From Pseudomonadota bacterium (GTDB lineage: Bacteria; Pseudomonadota; Alphaproteobacteria; Rhodospirillales; Magnetospirillaceae): DNA of 64,000 bases. The stretch is from assembly GCA_021847015.1 (NCBI GenBank), contig JAJZVW010000010.1:1-64000 (forward strand), written 5' to 3'. Both the position numbers and the translations under genes were made by a program. Below, in pieces: positions 25,718 to 34,761 of the stretch. Under the pieces are notes generated by a model. It made no database searches. It worked only from the letters and a program-made list of their open reading frames with translations, and was not told the origin of the DNA. The first letter of the stretch is position 1; each line of letters opens with the position of its first letter.

Positions 25718-26575
25718 ATGGCACGGATTGCGATCGTCGGCAGCGTCGCCTCGGACGAGGTTGTGCGGCTGGAAGAACGCATGCGCGAAGGCGCGCACCT
25801 CAACGGACGCCTTGAGGGCGTGCGTCTGGGCGGCGGCGGCGCCAATACCGCCGTGGCGCTGGCGTCGGCGGGGCATTCCGTTCACCTCGTCAGCGCGGTA
25901 GGCGATGACGAGGCCGGCGCCTGGCAGTTGGCGCGGCTGGTGGCCGCGGGGGTGGATGCCGGGCCGGTCGTGCGTGTGCCGGGTCCCAGTACCCGCTCCA
26001 TCCTCCACATCGATCCGGCCGGCGAGCGCACCATCGTCAACCTGGGGCGGGCCAAGGAAACGGCCCCGCCCGCGCGTCTGCTGGGGCTGAATGCGGACAT
26101 CGTTTACGTGCGCACCCGCGCCGTCGGCTTGGCCCCGCTGCTGACGGAAAAAGCGCGCGAGGCGACCGTGATCGCCCATGTGCCGCCCGTCGTCGCCGGT
26201 GCCTTTCCCGCCCATGTCGTCCTGGGCTCGGCATCGGATTTGGACGGGGGATTTCTTGCGGACCCGGTCGCCGCCGCGCGCGCCGTTGCCGGCGACCTGC
26301 TGCGTTGGGTGGTCATCACCCGCGGCGCCGACGGCGTGGAAGCGTGGACGGTCACGGGTGAGCGGCTGTTCGTTCCGGCGCCCAAGGTTCGTGCCACCGA
26401 CAGCACCGGCGCGGGTGACGCCTTCGCCGCCGGCCTGTGCCACGCTCTGGCGGCCGGTGCTCCGATGGCACGGGCATTGCCCGTGGCCGTCCTGTGGGGC
26501 GCCGAAAAGGTCCGCAATGAAGGGTCGGCTCTGGCGCCGGACGTCGTCGCCCGATTGCTCGGGGCCGAACGCTAG
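25718..26575 (+). CDS. PfkB-family sugar/nucleoside kinase
   Basis: A 285-residue cytoplasmic kinase of the ribokinase superfamily. The N-terminal substrate-binding signature GGGGANTAVALASAG is near residues 39-53. The C-terminal signature DSTGAGDAFAAGLCHAL holds the catalytic Asp in GAGD and the anion hole. The family phosphorylates sugars, adenosine or similar compounds; the substrate cannot be decided. ATG 25718 follows GGAGCGAGGG. Single gene between divergent and convergent neighbours. Confidence 0.88.
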   Translation: MARIAIVGSVASDEVVRLEERMREGAHLNGRLEGVRLGGGGANTAVALASAGHSVHLVSAVGDDEAGAWQLARLVAAGVDAGPVVRVPGPSTRSILHIDPAGERTIVNLGRAKETAPPARLLGLNADIVYVRTRAVGLAPLLTEKAREATVIAHVPPVVAGAFPAHVVLGSASDLDGGFLADPVAAARAVAGDLLRWVVITRGADGVEAWTVTGERLFVPAPKVRATDSTGAGDAFAAGLCHALAAGAPMARALPVAVLWGAEKVRNEGSALAPDVVARLLGAER

Positions 26576-26606
26576 GCTCAAAAACCAATCGGATTGGGTC
26601 TTGCGC

Positions 26607-26879
26607 CTAGTCGGCCACGCGCTTGAGGACTTCGGAGACGGTCACAGCCAAGTGGTCTTCGACGACCACGACGTCGGCCTTGGCGATGCGCCTTTGGTTG
26701 ACGAACAGATCGACAGGGTCATTGACCTTGCGGTCCAATTCGACGACGGCGCCGCGGCCCAGCTTCAGCAGCTGGGCAATCGGCAGGGTCGCGGTGCCAA
26801 GCACGGCGTAGACTTCGACGGAGACGTCGTAAACCGCGTCATGTGGCTTGTCGCCGATCTGGGTTTCATCCTCGTTCAT
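26607..26879 (-). CDS. fliN: FliN-like flagellar motor switch protein
   Basis: A 90-residue SpoA-domain protein. VYDVSVEVYAVLGTATLPIAQLLKLGRGAVVELDRKVNDPVDLFVN matches the FliN C-ring domain in full (quoted here as landmarks VSVEVYAVLG, LGRGAVVELD, VDLFVN). FliN forms the flagellar C-ring base with FliM and FliG and binds export components. It is isolated from any other flagellar gene in the window. RBS-like GAGGCGGG lies upstream of the ATG. It could be the only fliN or a second copy. Confidence 0.85.
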   Translation of the reverse strand: MNEDETQIGDKPHDAVYDVSVEVYAVLGTATLPIAQLLKLGRGAVVELDRKVNDPVDLFVNQRRIAKADVVVVEDHLAVTVSEVLKRVAD

Positions 26880-26981
26880 CTCGGGCCCGCCTCGATAATC
26901 GAGCCGCCATTATCCTTGGCGAAAGGTTAACACCCCCTTTCAGGCAAGGATTCCACTTTGTCGTAAGAGGCGCGCGGGAGT

Positions 26982-26999
26982 ACTATTCCCATGAATAGT
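26982..26999. promoter_or_regulatory. Palindrome upstream of the 27016 gene
   Basis: ACTATTC-CCAT-GAATAGT is a perfect 7-bp inverted repeat 17 bases before the ATG at 27016. It could be an operator or a leader hairpin. No U-tract follows. Confidence 0.35.
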
Positions 27000-27015
27000 G
27001 TAGGTTGCCCGTATC

Positions 27016-27423
27016 ATGGCTCTGAGCGCGAATAAAGTGTCCGCCGTCGCGGCGCCAGGGATGGCGGCTGCCGCGACGGCGCGACCGCTCTCGGGCGGAA
27101 GGGGCGTGGCGGCCGAGAACCAGTCTCCGGTGGAAGCTCCGGGGTTCGCGCAGCAAATCAGCGCCAACGACAACGCCATCCTCCGCTACGACGACCAGAA
27201 CGGCACCGGGTCAGGGGGCGGCCAGTACCGAAACCCCAATCCCGATCCATTCCTTAACCGTGCCGGCGTCGGATTCACCATCGAAGATACGAATTCGTCG
27301 GCGGCTGTCGGTAATTTTTCCCTGAGCGATCTGAGGCGGGTTGTCGGCATTTACGAATACAACGTGCGGATCACTTCGCCGGATACCGTCCGACCCGGCA
27401 GCGTACTCAATCGTCTGTACTGA
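27016..27423 (+). CDS. Hypothetical protein, 135 residues
   Basis: Not recognised. The N-terminal third is Ala/Gly-rich, the middle Gly/Asn/Pro-rich (GTGSGGGQYRNPNPDPF) and the C-terminus is more ordered (SLSDLRRVVGIYEYNVRI). There is no signal peptide or membrane helix. It is divergent from fliN, which could hint at a flagellar or surface link, but nothing in the sequence proves it. Codon bias is like the neighbours, supporting a real gene. Confidence 0.6.
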   Translation: MALSANKVSAVAAPGMAAAATARPLSGGRGVAAENQSPVEAPGFAQQISANDNAILRYDDQNGTGSGGGQYRNPNPDPFLNRAGVGFTIEDTNSSAAVGNFSLSDLRRVVGIYEYNVRITSPDTVRPGSVLNRLY

Positions 27424-27500
27424 GCGAAAGCGAAGGATCTTTCAGGCTCTTCGCGTGAAAGATGGCCTCCGCCCGCTTGCACGTGATCGGGATGGCGTCA
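27423..27500. repeat. Degenerate copy of the palindromic repeat core
   Basis: GGATCTTTCAGGCTCTTCGCGTGAAAGAT repeats the inner hairpin of the elements at 1-109 and 18657-18800 (landmarks GGATCTTTCAGG and GCGTGAAAGAT), then diverges. It has lost the outer arms. It begins at the stop codon of the 27016 gene. Confidence 0.6.
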
Positions 27501-27542
27501 CGCGTGGGCCGGGCTCATGGTGGGAACCTGGCCCGCGTGGCA

Positions 27543-28106
27543 TTACCGGACCAAGTCCTCCGTGGGGTATCCCGGAGGCAAACCCGGGATGCGTCCCGTC
27601 CGGCTGACCGTGACTTTCTGTGGCACCCCCAGGATTTCCACCTCGTTCGGCTGGTCCTGGATTTGCGGCGAACTGCTGGTGCGCCCTTCATTCAAGAGCG
27701 GAAAATTGTAGGCGGGGGCATTCTTGAAGTGCGCCTCGGCCTGTTGCTCATAGGAGTCGGGCAGCATGGCGCTCTGCTCGCCGGGGGCCGGGTAGAGCAT
27801 CGCCGCCTGAGTGCCGGTGGTGACCGGCACGCCTAGGGCCGCAAGGGTCGACAGATCGATCTGCCCGGTCGGACGCAGACCGTGTTCGGACTGGAACAGT
27901 TCGGCCGCGTTGCGGGTCGACGCATCGAACCGGCCGGTGGGTGTCGTCTGGTATCCCAATTGTTGGAGCCGCTGCTGCGCCGCGGCAAGGACCTCGTGGG
28001 ACGGCGCGGCCGGGATCGGTGCCTGGGCTGTATTGGCTTGCTGGGCCAGGGTTGGGCCGGCGGCAAGAAAGCACATCGCGGCGAGGGATATAGCCGAACG
28101 CCTCAT
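27543..28106 (-). CDS. Secreted protein with peptidoglycan-binding domain (1)
   Basis: A 187-residue exported protein. Signal peptide MRRSAISLAAMCFLAAGPTL-AQ, then a PG_binding_1 domain (AAQQRLQQLGYQTTPTGRFDASTRNAAELFQ..., residues about 40-92) and a polar C-terminal tail. The start has AGAGGAGGTGACGG upstream. A paralogue with the same plan lies just upstream on the same strand. Likely periplasmic; whether it carries enzymatic activity is unknown (no catalytic domain seen). Confidence 0.8.
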   Translation of the reverse strand: MRRSAISLAAMCFLAAGPTLAQQANTAQAPIPAAPSHEVLAAAQQRLQQLGYQTTPTGRFDASTRNAAELFQSEHGLRPTGQIDLSTLAALGVPVTTGTQAAMLYPAPGEQSAMLPDSYEQQAEAHFKNAPAYNFPLLNEGRTSSSPQIQDQPNEVEILGVPQKVTVSRTGRIPGLPPGYPTEDLVR

Positions 28107-28307
28107 CCGTCACCTCCTCTTGGCAGGCTGGCAGGCCGGCGGGAGTGCCGTCTGCACGAACGTCAACCCATGAGGAGCACGCTTGTTCCTGACCCCCTGT
28201 CATTTGGAACCCAGGATGGTCCTGACCGCTCGAAAGGCGTTGGCCGAAAAGATGGCGGGCGGCCCTTCGAATCGCCCGCCACGGGAGGGGCTTCAGCGGT
28301 AACCCCT

Positions 28308-28772
28308 TTATTGGGGAGGCTGGCCTTGAGGTCCCTGGGGAGGCTGCTGTTTCTGCATCCCGCCCTTTTCGGGCGTTTCCGCCTGCTGGGCGCTCGGTTC
28401 CACGCCGAGCGCCGCCATCGTCTTCCGATCCAGGCGGCCGTTCGCGTGCAAGCCCTGATCGCGCTGGAACCGTTCCAGGGCATGACGGGTCTCCGGCCCC
28501 ATCCGGCCGTCGATCTTGCCGACCTTGTACCCCTTCTGGTGGAGAGCCTCCTGGGCGCTGCGCACGGTCTCCCTGTGCGTGGCCTGGCGTTGGCTCAGGG
28601 TTTCGGGGTGCTGGATTGCGCCTTGCTTTTCCGCCGAAGTGCCCGGCTGCTCGGAGGATGGTCCGGCTTGCGGGCCCGCCATGCCGCCCTGTTCGCCCTG
28701 TTGCATTTCCTGCGCAAGAGCCGGAGTGGATGCCAAGGCGCCGAGCACGGCAAGGGTGAAAGCCGTCTTCAT
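28308..28772 (-). CDS. Secreted protein with peptidoglycan-binding domain (2)
   Basis: A 154-residue exported protein. Signal peptide MKTAFTLAVLGALASTPALA, a Gln/Gly-rich spacer, then a PG_binding_1 domain (AQEALHQKGYKVGKIDGRMGPETRHALERFQ...) and a Gln/Pro-rich tail. ATG 28772 has a strong AGGAGGTCACAG ribosome-binding site. Same-strand paralogue of the 27543 gene about 200 bases downstream. The pair probably arose by duplication. Confidence 0.8.
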   Translation of the reverse strand: MKTAFTLAVLGALASTPALAQEMQQGEQGGMAGPQAGPSSEQPGTSAEKQGAIQHPETLSQRQATHRETVRSAQEALHQKGYKVGKIDGRMGPETRHALERFQRDQGLHANGRLDRKTMAALGVEPSAQQAETPEKGGMQKQQPPQGPQGQPPQ

Positions 28773-28958
28773 CTGTGACCTCCTGTAGGGATATGACTGG
28801 GAAGGGGCCGGCGCCGCCGGCCGCGATCGGTCCCACGCTGTCAATGCGTGCGCCCCATCGCCGGTTCCCCGCCGTCACGGAAGTGCCGCCACACTCACCG
28901 GGCGGTGGAAGCCGTCCCCCGGTGTCATCCGGTCGTAGGGGGCTGGGCGGGACGGCGT

Positions 28959-30269
28959 TCAGAGACCGTCGAGGACGTCGACGATCACATCCCAGGCGCG
29001 GTGAAGCTCGGCGTCTTCCACGCAATAGGGCGGCAACAGGTAAAGGGCGTTGCTCAGCGGCCGAAGCAAGAGGCCGCGATCCAGAAAGGTTCGTTTCAGG
29101 CGGGCGGATGCCGAAGCGCCGTATCCTTCGTCGCCTTCGGCGAAGTCAATGGCGGCGATCGTGCCGCATAGCCGCGGGCGCGCAATGTCGGCGCGTCCCG
29201 AAAACTGGGCGAGACGGCTGCGATGGACCGCTTCGATGGCGGCAATCCGGCTTTGGCATTCGGGGGCGAGCAGGAGATCGAGGGAGGCCAGGCCGGCCGC
29301 GCAGCCCAGCGGGTTGGCGGTGTAGGAGTGTCCGTGCAGAAAAGCCCGCCCGATGTCGTGGCCAAGGAAGGCCTGCCAGATCGGCTCGCGCGCGACGGTG
29401 ATGGACATCGGCAGGAACCCGCCGGTAAGTCCCTTGGACAAACACACCAGGTCCGGTTGGATGCCCGCCTTGAGACAGGCGAACAAGGCTCCGGTCCGTC
29501 CGAATCCGGTCATCACCTCGTCGAGGATGAGGAGAGTGCCGGCCGCGCGCACCCGCGTTTCCAGGGCGCGCAGGAATTCGGGGCGGCACATGCGCATGCC
29601 GGATGCCCCCTGGACCAGGGGTTCGATCAGCACCGCCGCAACTTGGCCCCGGCGTTCGGCGAGAAGGGCGTCGAAGGCGGCCAGGGCTCGGGCCTCCTTG
29701 GCCTCGACCTCCTCGTCCCCGTCCCAGGTGGCCGGAAAGGGGGCGATCTCGACCGGGAACAGCAGGTCGTGCCAGGCGCGGAAGAACCCCGATGACCGTC
29801 CGGCCGACATGGCGCCCACCGTGTCGCCGTGATAGCCACCCTCGAAGGCGACGTAGACCGTCCGCTCCTCGCCCAGATTGCGCCAGTACTGGTGGGCCAT
29901 CTTCAGCGCCACCTCCACGGCCGTCGAGCCGTTGTCCGAATAGAACACGCGGCCGAGGTCCCCCGGCAACAGGTCCGCGATTCGCTTGGCTAGGCGGATG
30001 GCCGGCTCGTGGGTGAAGTCGGCGAAGATCACCTGTTCCAGTTCGCCGGCCTGTTCGGCGACCGCGCGGGCGATGGCCGGATGGGCGTGGCCGTGCAGAT
30101 TGACCCACCAGGACGAAACCAGATCGAGATAATCCTTGCCGTCGGCATCCCAAATCGTCGCGCCGCGCGCGGCGACCGCCACGATGGGCGGCGGGGCGGT
30201 CGCCGCTTGCGTGAACGGGTGCCAGACATGGCGCAAATCGTCGGCGCGCAAATCGTCGAAAGCGGTCAT
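28959..30269 (-). CDS. bioA: Adenosylmethionine-8-amino-7-oxononanoate aminotransferase
   Basis: PLP enzyme making 7,8-diaminopelargonic acid from KAPA with S-adenosylmethionine as amino donor. At 436 residues it is normal length. The N-terminal HVWHPFTQ and SSWWVNLHGHAHP, the LDEVMTGFGRTG cofactor Asp region and the Schiff-base Lys in LSKGLTGG are all BioA-type. Last gene of bioF-bioH-bioC-bioD-bioA; its ATG overlaps the bioD stop by four bases (ATGA). Confidence 0.96.
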   Translation of the reverse strand: MTAFDDLRADDLRHVWHPFTQAATAPPPIVAVAARGATIWDADGKDYLDLVSSWWVNLHGHAHPAIARAVAEQAGELEQVIFADFTHEPAIRLAKRIADLLPGDLGRVFYSDNGSTAVEVALKMAHQYWRNLGEERTVYVAFEGGYHGDTVGAMSAGRSSGFFRAWHDLLFPVEIAPFPATWDGDEEVEAKEARALAAFDALLAERRGQVAAVLIEPLVQGASGMRMCRPEFLRALETRVRAAGTLLILDEVMTGFGRTGALFACLKAGIQPDLVCLSKGLTGGFLPMSITVAREPIWQAFLGHDIGRAFLHGHSYTANPLGCAAGLASLDLLLAPECQSRIAAIEAVHRSRLAQFSGRADIARPRLCGTIAAIDFAEGDEGYGASASARLKRTFLDRGLLLRPLSNALYLLPPYCVEDAELHRAWDVIVDVLDGL

Positions 30270-30895
30270 CGGAACGTCTCCGAGCTGGCGTCCAAGGCAA
30301 GGGCGGGCGCCGGCCACCCGGCCAAGGCCGAAGCGGTGACGGTGGCCAACCTCGGCAATTCGGCGAGGATTGCGACCGCGCCGTATCGCTCGATGGCCCG
30401 GCGGTTGGCCGGATTGGGATCGCCGTTGAGCACCACGCCCAGAACGGGGATATGGCGCCGCCGCAGGGCTTCCAGCGTCAGAAGGGTATGGTTGATGGTC
30501 CCCAGCCCGCTGCGGGCGACGACGATTGCGGGCAGGCCCAGGCGCACCATGAGATCAACCATCAGGGCGGCATCGTTGAGCGGCACCATCACACCTCCCG
30601 CGCCCTCGACCACCAGCGGCCGAGCCGTCGCCGGCAGGGTGAAGTCGGTCAAATCCATCCGGACGCCGTCGCGAGCCGCAGCCTCGTGCGGAGACAAGGG
30701 CTGCATCAGGACGTGGCGGGACGGATGGATGACGCAAGCGGGGACCAAGGCGGAGACGGTTTCGGCGTCGGTGCCCTCGATCGCCCCGCTTTGCACCGGC
30801 TTCCAGTAATCGGCGCCCCAGCGCGCGGCCAGCCACGCCGAGACCAGCGTCTTGCCCACACCCGTGTCGGTGCCGGTAACGAACATCCCTGTCAT
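30266..30895 (-). CDS. bioD: Dethiobiotin synthetase
   Basis: ATP-dependent carboxylase closing the ureido ring of dethiobiotin. The P-loop GTDTGVGKT is at residues 8-16, followed by YWKPVQSG and the EGAGGVMVPL motif. It has 209 residues. It overlaps bioC upstream and bioA downstream by ATGA junctions, implying translational coupling. Confidence 0.96.
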   Translation of the reverse strand: MTGMFVTGTDTGVGKTLVSAWLAARWGADYWKPVQSGAIEGTDAETVSALVPACVIHPSRHVLMQPLSPHEAAARDGVRMDLTDFTLPATARPLVVEGAGGVMVPLNDAALMVDLMVRLGLPAIVVARSGLGTINHTLLTLEALRRRHIPVLGVVLNGDPNPANRRAIERYGAVAILAELPRLATVTASALAGWPAPALALDASSETFR

Positions 30896-31638
30896 CGCCT
30901 GTGCTCCACGGTCAAGACCTCGTAGGTGACGGCGCACGGCCGTCCTAGGGCCGCGACCACGCGCCGCAGCGCCCCCGCCGACAGCGGAGTATAGCCTTCG
31001 GCCGGCGTGTCGGCGCCGATGGCGCGAAGGGCGCGCAGGAAGGCGAAGCCGTCGGCGTAAGGGATGCGAAGTTTTCGGGAATTCACCCGCGTGCCGCCGG
31101 GGAGCATGGCGGCCAGCGCGGCGGCAGTGGGATAGGGCGGGATGCCGCAGGGTAAGCTCAAGTGGTCGTGCGCCTGCCGCCATTCCGCGAAGCTGCCCGC
31201 GCCCAGGGTCGTCAATATCAGCGCGCCGCCCGGCGCCAGGCAACGGATCAGCGCGGCGAGCGCGGCCGGCAGGTCCGAAAACCACTGGGCGGCGAGGTTG
31301 GAGACGATCAGATCGACGCCGCCCGGGACAATATCGGGGTTTTCGCCGTCCATGACCCGAAAGTCCGCTTCGGCTTCGGGGATCGCGCGGCGGGCGGCGG
31401 CGACCATCGCCGGCGCGAGATCGGTGACCGTCCACCGCCCACCAACGGCCGGCAACAGCCGGCGCGTCAGCAGGCCGGTTCCGCAGCCCACTTCCAGCAC
31501 GCACGGCGATGGCGGCAACGGCAGTTCCAGAATCCGTCCGGCCAGGATTTCAGCGGAGTGGGCTTGCGCCTGGGCGGCGCCGTCGTAGGTGGGAGCGGCC
31601 GCCGAAAAGGCGGAGGAGATTCTGTGCGTGCGGTTCAT
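30892..31638 (-). CDS. bioC: Malonyl-ACP O-methyltransferase
   Basis: SAM-dependent methyltransferase that caps malonyl-ACP so that fatty-acid synthesis can make pimeloyl-ACP methyl ester. Motif I is VLEVGCGTGLLTRRL, followed by TDLAPAMVAAAR and VSNLAAQWFSDL, the last being characteristic of BioC. The length is 248 residues from ATG 31638. It lies between bioH and bioD. Confidence 0.93.
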   Translation of the reverse strand: MNRTHRISSAFSAAAPTYDGAAQAQAHSAEILAGRILELPLPPSPCVLEVGCGTGLLTRRLLPAVGGRWTVTDLAPAMVAAARRAIPEAEADFRVMDGENPDIVPGGVDLIVSNLAAQWFSDLPAALAALIRCLAPGGALILTTLGAGSFAEWRQAHDHLSLPCGIPPYPTAAALAAMLPGGTRVNSRKLRIPYADGFAFLRALRAIGADTPAEGYTPLSAGALRRVVAALGRPCAVTYEVLTVEHRR

Positions 31639-32267
31639 GGCAGGGTGGCGGCCAGGGCCGCGATGGAACGGGCGACCCATTCCGGATGGGAAAGAGGAAG
31701 CAGATGGCCGCCGTCGGGATGGATCTCAAGGGGCCGGCCGGCGAACCCGGTGCGGCTCATGGCGTCGGGGACGATGGCATCGCGGCCGCCCGCCAGGGCC
31801 AGCAGCGGGCAGTCCAGCGAGGCCAGCGCCGTCCGTTCGTCGCAGGCCCCCAGCCACGCCAGGGCCTGTCCCAGCCGTTCGCGGTCGAGGCCGGCGAGGT
31901 CCGGCTCCCCGATTCCGCAGCGGCTCAGGAAATCGGCGATGACGGTTTCCGGTTCGGTCGCGAATTTGGCGACCATCCGCTCCACCATCCGGGACGGCAC
32001 GCCCGCCGGGAAATCGTCGCTCCGGGTGAAACGCGGAAACCCGTTGACGGCCACCGCTCCGGCCCAAGGGCGCGGCACACGGGCCAGCGCCCAGGCGAAC
32101 CCCAGGGAATGGCCGATCACCAGGGGGCGTTCCACGTGTGGCAAGGCCGGCCTTCCGCGGAAACCAAGATCGGCCGCGAGGTACCGCGCGGGGTTTAACC
32201 TGCTCAGCACCCCGTCCCAGATGTCGGGTCCGAATCCCCACCCATGAAGGAACAGCAAGGTGGTCAT
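31635..32267 (-). CDS. bioH: Pimeloyl-ACP methyl ester carboxylesterase (BioH type)
   Basis: An alpha/beta hydrolase of 210 residues, releasing methanol from pimeloyl-ACP methyl ester. The nucleophile elbow is GHSLG (S54), the acid Asp is in GGRDAIVP and the catalytic His in PDGGHLLPLSHP. Its short length compared with E. coli BioH (256) reflects a reduced cap. Its place between bioF and bioC, with four-base overlaps at both ends, gives the assignment; the esterase family alone is broad. Confidence 0.87.
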   Translation of the reverse strand: MTTLLFLHGWGFGPDIWDGVLSRLNPARYLAADLGFRGRPALPHVERPLVIGHSLGFAWALARVPRPWAGAVAVNGFPRFTRSDDFPAGVPSRMVERMVAKFATEPETVIADFLSRCGIGEPDLAGLDRERLGQALAWLGACDERTALASLDCPLLALAGGRDAIVPDAMSRTGFAGRPLEIHPDGGHLLPLSHPEWVARSIAALAATLP

Positions 32268-33427
32268 CGGGTCACCGCGATCGCCTCCGCCACCAGACGT
32301 TCGATGTCGGCATCGGTGTGGATGGCGGAAAGCGCGAACCGGATGCGGCTGGTGCCGGGCGGCACGGTCGGCGGGCGGATGGCGATGCCAAGGATGCCGC
32401 GCTCCTCCAGCGCACGCTGGACCCGCAGGGTTCGTTGTTCGTCCCCAAGGATGACGGGGACGATCTGGGTGGCCGACGCTCCGGTATCGAGGCCCGCGTC
32501 GCGGAGCGCCGTCCGCACGAACGCCGCCATTTCGGCAAGCCGGCGGCGTTCCCGGTCCAGGCCGGGCACCAGTTCGACCGCGGCGTCTATGGCCCCCAAC
32601 ACGGCGGGTGGCAGGGCGGTGGCGTAAATCAGGCCCGAGGCGCGGTTGACGAGATAGTCGCGGACCGCCCGGCTGCACGCCACATAGGCACCGAAGCTGC
32701 CCATGGCTTTCGAGAAGGTGCCCATGGTGACGTCGATGTCGCGACCGGCCGACAATCCGAACCCGTTGTCGCCCAGCACGCCGGTGGCATGCGCCTCGTC
32801 CAGATAGAGAAGAGCGTCGTGATCGGCCGCCAATTGCACCAGCCGGTCGATATCGGGCAGGTCGCCGTCCATGCTGAAGACCGACTCGGTGACGACGACC
32901 GCCGGCCCGCCCCCACGCTTCTCCAGCATCTCGGCGAGGTGGTCGAGGTCGTTGTGGCGGAACCGGCGCTGGCGGGCCGATGCGGCTCGGCACCCCGCAT
33001 GCAGGCTGGCATGGTTGAGGCGGTCGGCCAGCACGATGGGCTCGGCGCCCCATAAGTCACGGTCCAGAAGCGCCGGAAGCACTGAGGCGTTGCACTGCCA
33101 GCCGCTGGCGAAGACCAGCGCCGCGTCGCTGCCCTTGGCGGCGGCGATGCGCGCTTCGAGCGTCTCCAGGGCCGCGAGATGGCCGGTGACCAGACGCGAG
33201 GCGCCGCTGCCGGCGCCGTATCGGGCCGCCCATTCGCGCGCGCGCTCGATCAGCAAGGGGTGGCGGGACAGGCCGAGATAGTCGTTGGCGGAAAAGTTGA
33301 TCAGTTCGCGCCCGTCCACGCGGACCCGGCCGCTTGGCAAGGGCTCGACGGCACGCAAGGAGCGCCGCCGGCCGCCGGCCGCCAGCTCGTCGAGGAAACC
33401 CAGGATCCTGCCGTCGAGGTCGCGCAT
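32264..33427 (-). CDS. bioF: 8-amino-7-oxononanoate synthase
   Basis: PLP enzyme joining L-alanine and pimeloyl-ACP to KAPA. It has 387 residues. Signature parts are [25 protein letters not shown], the [11 protein letters not shown] cofactor region and the Schiff-base Lys in [10 protein letters not shown]. It is the first gene of the bio operon, divergent from bioB with about 100 bases between the two starts. Confidence 0.96.
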   Translation of the reverse strand: MRDLDGRILGFLDELAAGGRRRSLRAVEPLPSGRVRVDGRELINFSANDYLGLSRHPLLIERAREWAARYGAGSGASRLVTGHLAALETLEARIAAAKGSDAALVFASGWQCNASVLPALLDRDLWGAEPIVLADRLNHASLHAGCRAASARQRRFRHNDLDHLAEMLEKRGGGPAVVVTESVFSMDGDLPDIDRLVQLAADHDALLYLDEAHATGVLGDNGFGLSAGRDIDVTMGTFSKAMGSFGAYVACSRAVRDYLVNRASGLIYATALPPAVLGAIDAAVELVPGLDRERRRLAEMAAFVRTALRDAGLDTGASATQIVPVILGDEQRTLRVQRALEERGILGIAIRPPTVPPGTSRIRFALSAIHTDADIERLVAEAIAVTR

Positions 33428-33529
33428 GAAGGTGGTGTTCTAGTGCTTTTCGCATCTGTTGCAAAGCTGACATGCACGGGCCTAATCTCCGCCCCCGCGT
33501 GGGTGCGATGCTCGACGAGGAGGCAAAGG

Positions 33530-34501
33530 GTGACGGCAGCGGACGGGACGGCGAGGGACGGCGGTGTGCGGCACGACTGGGCGGCCGAAGAGGTGGAGGA
33601 GTTGTTCGCTCTGCCCTTCATGGACTTGCTGTTCCAGGCCCATACGGTCCACCGCGCCCATTTCGATCCCAGCCGCATTCAGATCAGCCGGCTGCTGTCG
33701 ATCAAGACCGGCGCGTGCCCCGAGGACTGCAAATACTGTCCGCAATCGGCCCATTACGCGACCGGGCTGGAGAAGGAAAAGCTCCTCCAGGTCGAACAGG
33801 TCGTCCAGGCCGCCGCGCAGGCCAAGGCCGACGGCGCCAGCCGGTTCTGCATGGGCGCCGCCTGGCGTGGGCCCAAGGGTGAGGATTTCGATGTCGCCCT
33901 GGCCATGGTCGAGGGCGTGAAGGCCCTGGGGCTGGAGACCTGCGCCAGTTTCGGCCTGCTGTCGAAGGAACAGGCCCATCGGCTCAAGGATGCCGGCCTC
34001 GACTACTACAACCACAATCTCGACACCGGCGCCGGCCATTACGGCGAGATCATTTCCACCCGCACCTACCAGGACCGCCTGGACACGCTGGAGAACGTCC
34101 GCGACGCCGGCCTGCATGTGTGTTCGGGGGGTATCGTCGGCCTCGGCGAGGACACGGGCGACCGTGCCGAGATGCTGACGACGCTGGCCAACATGCCCAA
34201 GCATCCCGACAGCGTGCCGATCAATCTTCTCATCCCCACTCCCGGCACGCCGCTGGCGGACAGCGAGGCTCCCGATCCGTTCGATTTCGTCCGCACCATC
34301 GCGGTGGCGCGCATCATGATGCCCAGGTCCTTCGTCCGCCTGTCGGCGGGGCGCGAGGGCATGAGCGAGGAGATGCAGGCGCTGTGCTTCTTCGCCGGCG
34401 CCAATTCGGTGTTCTGCGGCGAAAGGCTGCTCACGGCGCGCAACGCCTCGCCGACGAGTGACCGCTCCCTGTTCGAGAAACTGGGGTTGGCGCCGCTTTA
34501 G
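33530..34501 (+). CDS. bioB: Biotin synthase
   Basis: Radical SAM enzyme inserting sulfur into dethiobiotin. The CxxxCxxC cluster is C63, C67, C70 ([12 protein letters not shown]), followed by [18 protein letters not shown] and GGIVGLGE, and the [2Fe-2S] region. The GTG start at 33530 has CGAGGAGGC upstream and gives 323 residues; the open frame upstream belongs to the shared promoter region. Divergent from bioF, so one control region serves both halves of the pathway. No BioR- or BirA-like site was recognised there. Confidence 0.95.
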   Translation: MTAADGTARDGGVRHDWAAEEVEELFALPFMDLLFQAHTVHRAHFDPSRIQISRLLSIKTGACPEDCKYCPQSAHYATGLEKEKLLQVEQVVQAAAQAKADGASRFCMGAAWRGPKGEDFDVALAMVEGVKALGLETCASFGLLSKEQAHRLKDAGLDYYNHNLDTGAGHYGEIISTRTYQDRLDTLENVRDAGLHVCSGGIVGLGEDTGDRAEMLTTLANMPKHPDSVPINLLIPTPGTPLADSEAPDPFDFVRTIAVARIMMPRSFVRLSAGREGMSEEMQALCFFAGANSVFCGERLLTARNASPTSDRSLFEKLGLAPL

Positions 34502-34599
34502 GCCATCGGCCTGCCCATAAGTGGCGGGAGGGGTTGAAGAGGGGGATGGCCAAGGACCAGATGGACTCCTCCATTGGCATCCATCCCGGCCTTCCGCTA

Positions 34600-34662
34600 G
34601 TGGGCCGATTCGTCAGACGAAAGACTCAGGGTCTTAATCTCCCGTCTGGCGAATCGGCCCAC
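34600..34662. repeat. 20-bp inverted repeat with nested hairpin
   Basis: Arms 34600-34619 and 34643-34662 match at 19 of 20 positions (GTGGGCCGATTCGTCAGACG and its near-complement). The loop holds a smaller hairpin AAGAC/GTCTT. No U-tract follows. It lies about 100 bases after bioB, and a second long hairpin follows at once. Confidence 0.85.
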
Positions 34663-34677
34663 AAGATCAATGGATTG

Positions 34678-34727
34678 CATGGCGGTTTCGAAATTCACCC
34701 AACTTGGCGAATTTCGAAACCGCCATG
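34678..34727. repeat. 19-bp perfect inverted repeat
   Basis: Arms 34678-34696 and 34709-34727 (CATGGCGGTTTCGAAATTC and its exact complement) with a 12-base loop. It directly follows the hairpin at 34600-34662. Both strands can be read as a near-identical short peptide because of the symmetry, so those ORFs are artefacts. Confidence 0.9.
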
Positions 34728-34761
34728 CTCGGGAACGCCGGGGCCTTGACGACGAGGTCCC

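Noticed and set aside
33427-33529. BioR or BirA operator between bioF and bioB
   Set aside because: Neither a TTATxxATAA-like nor a TTGTAAACC-type palindrome could be found; regulation of the bio genes remains unassigned.
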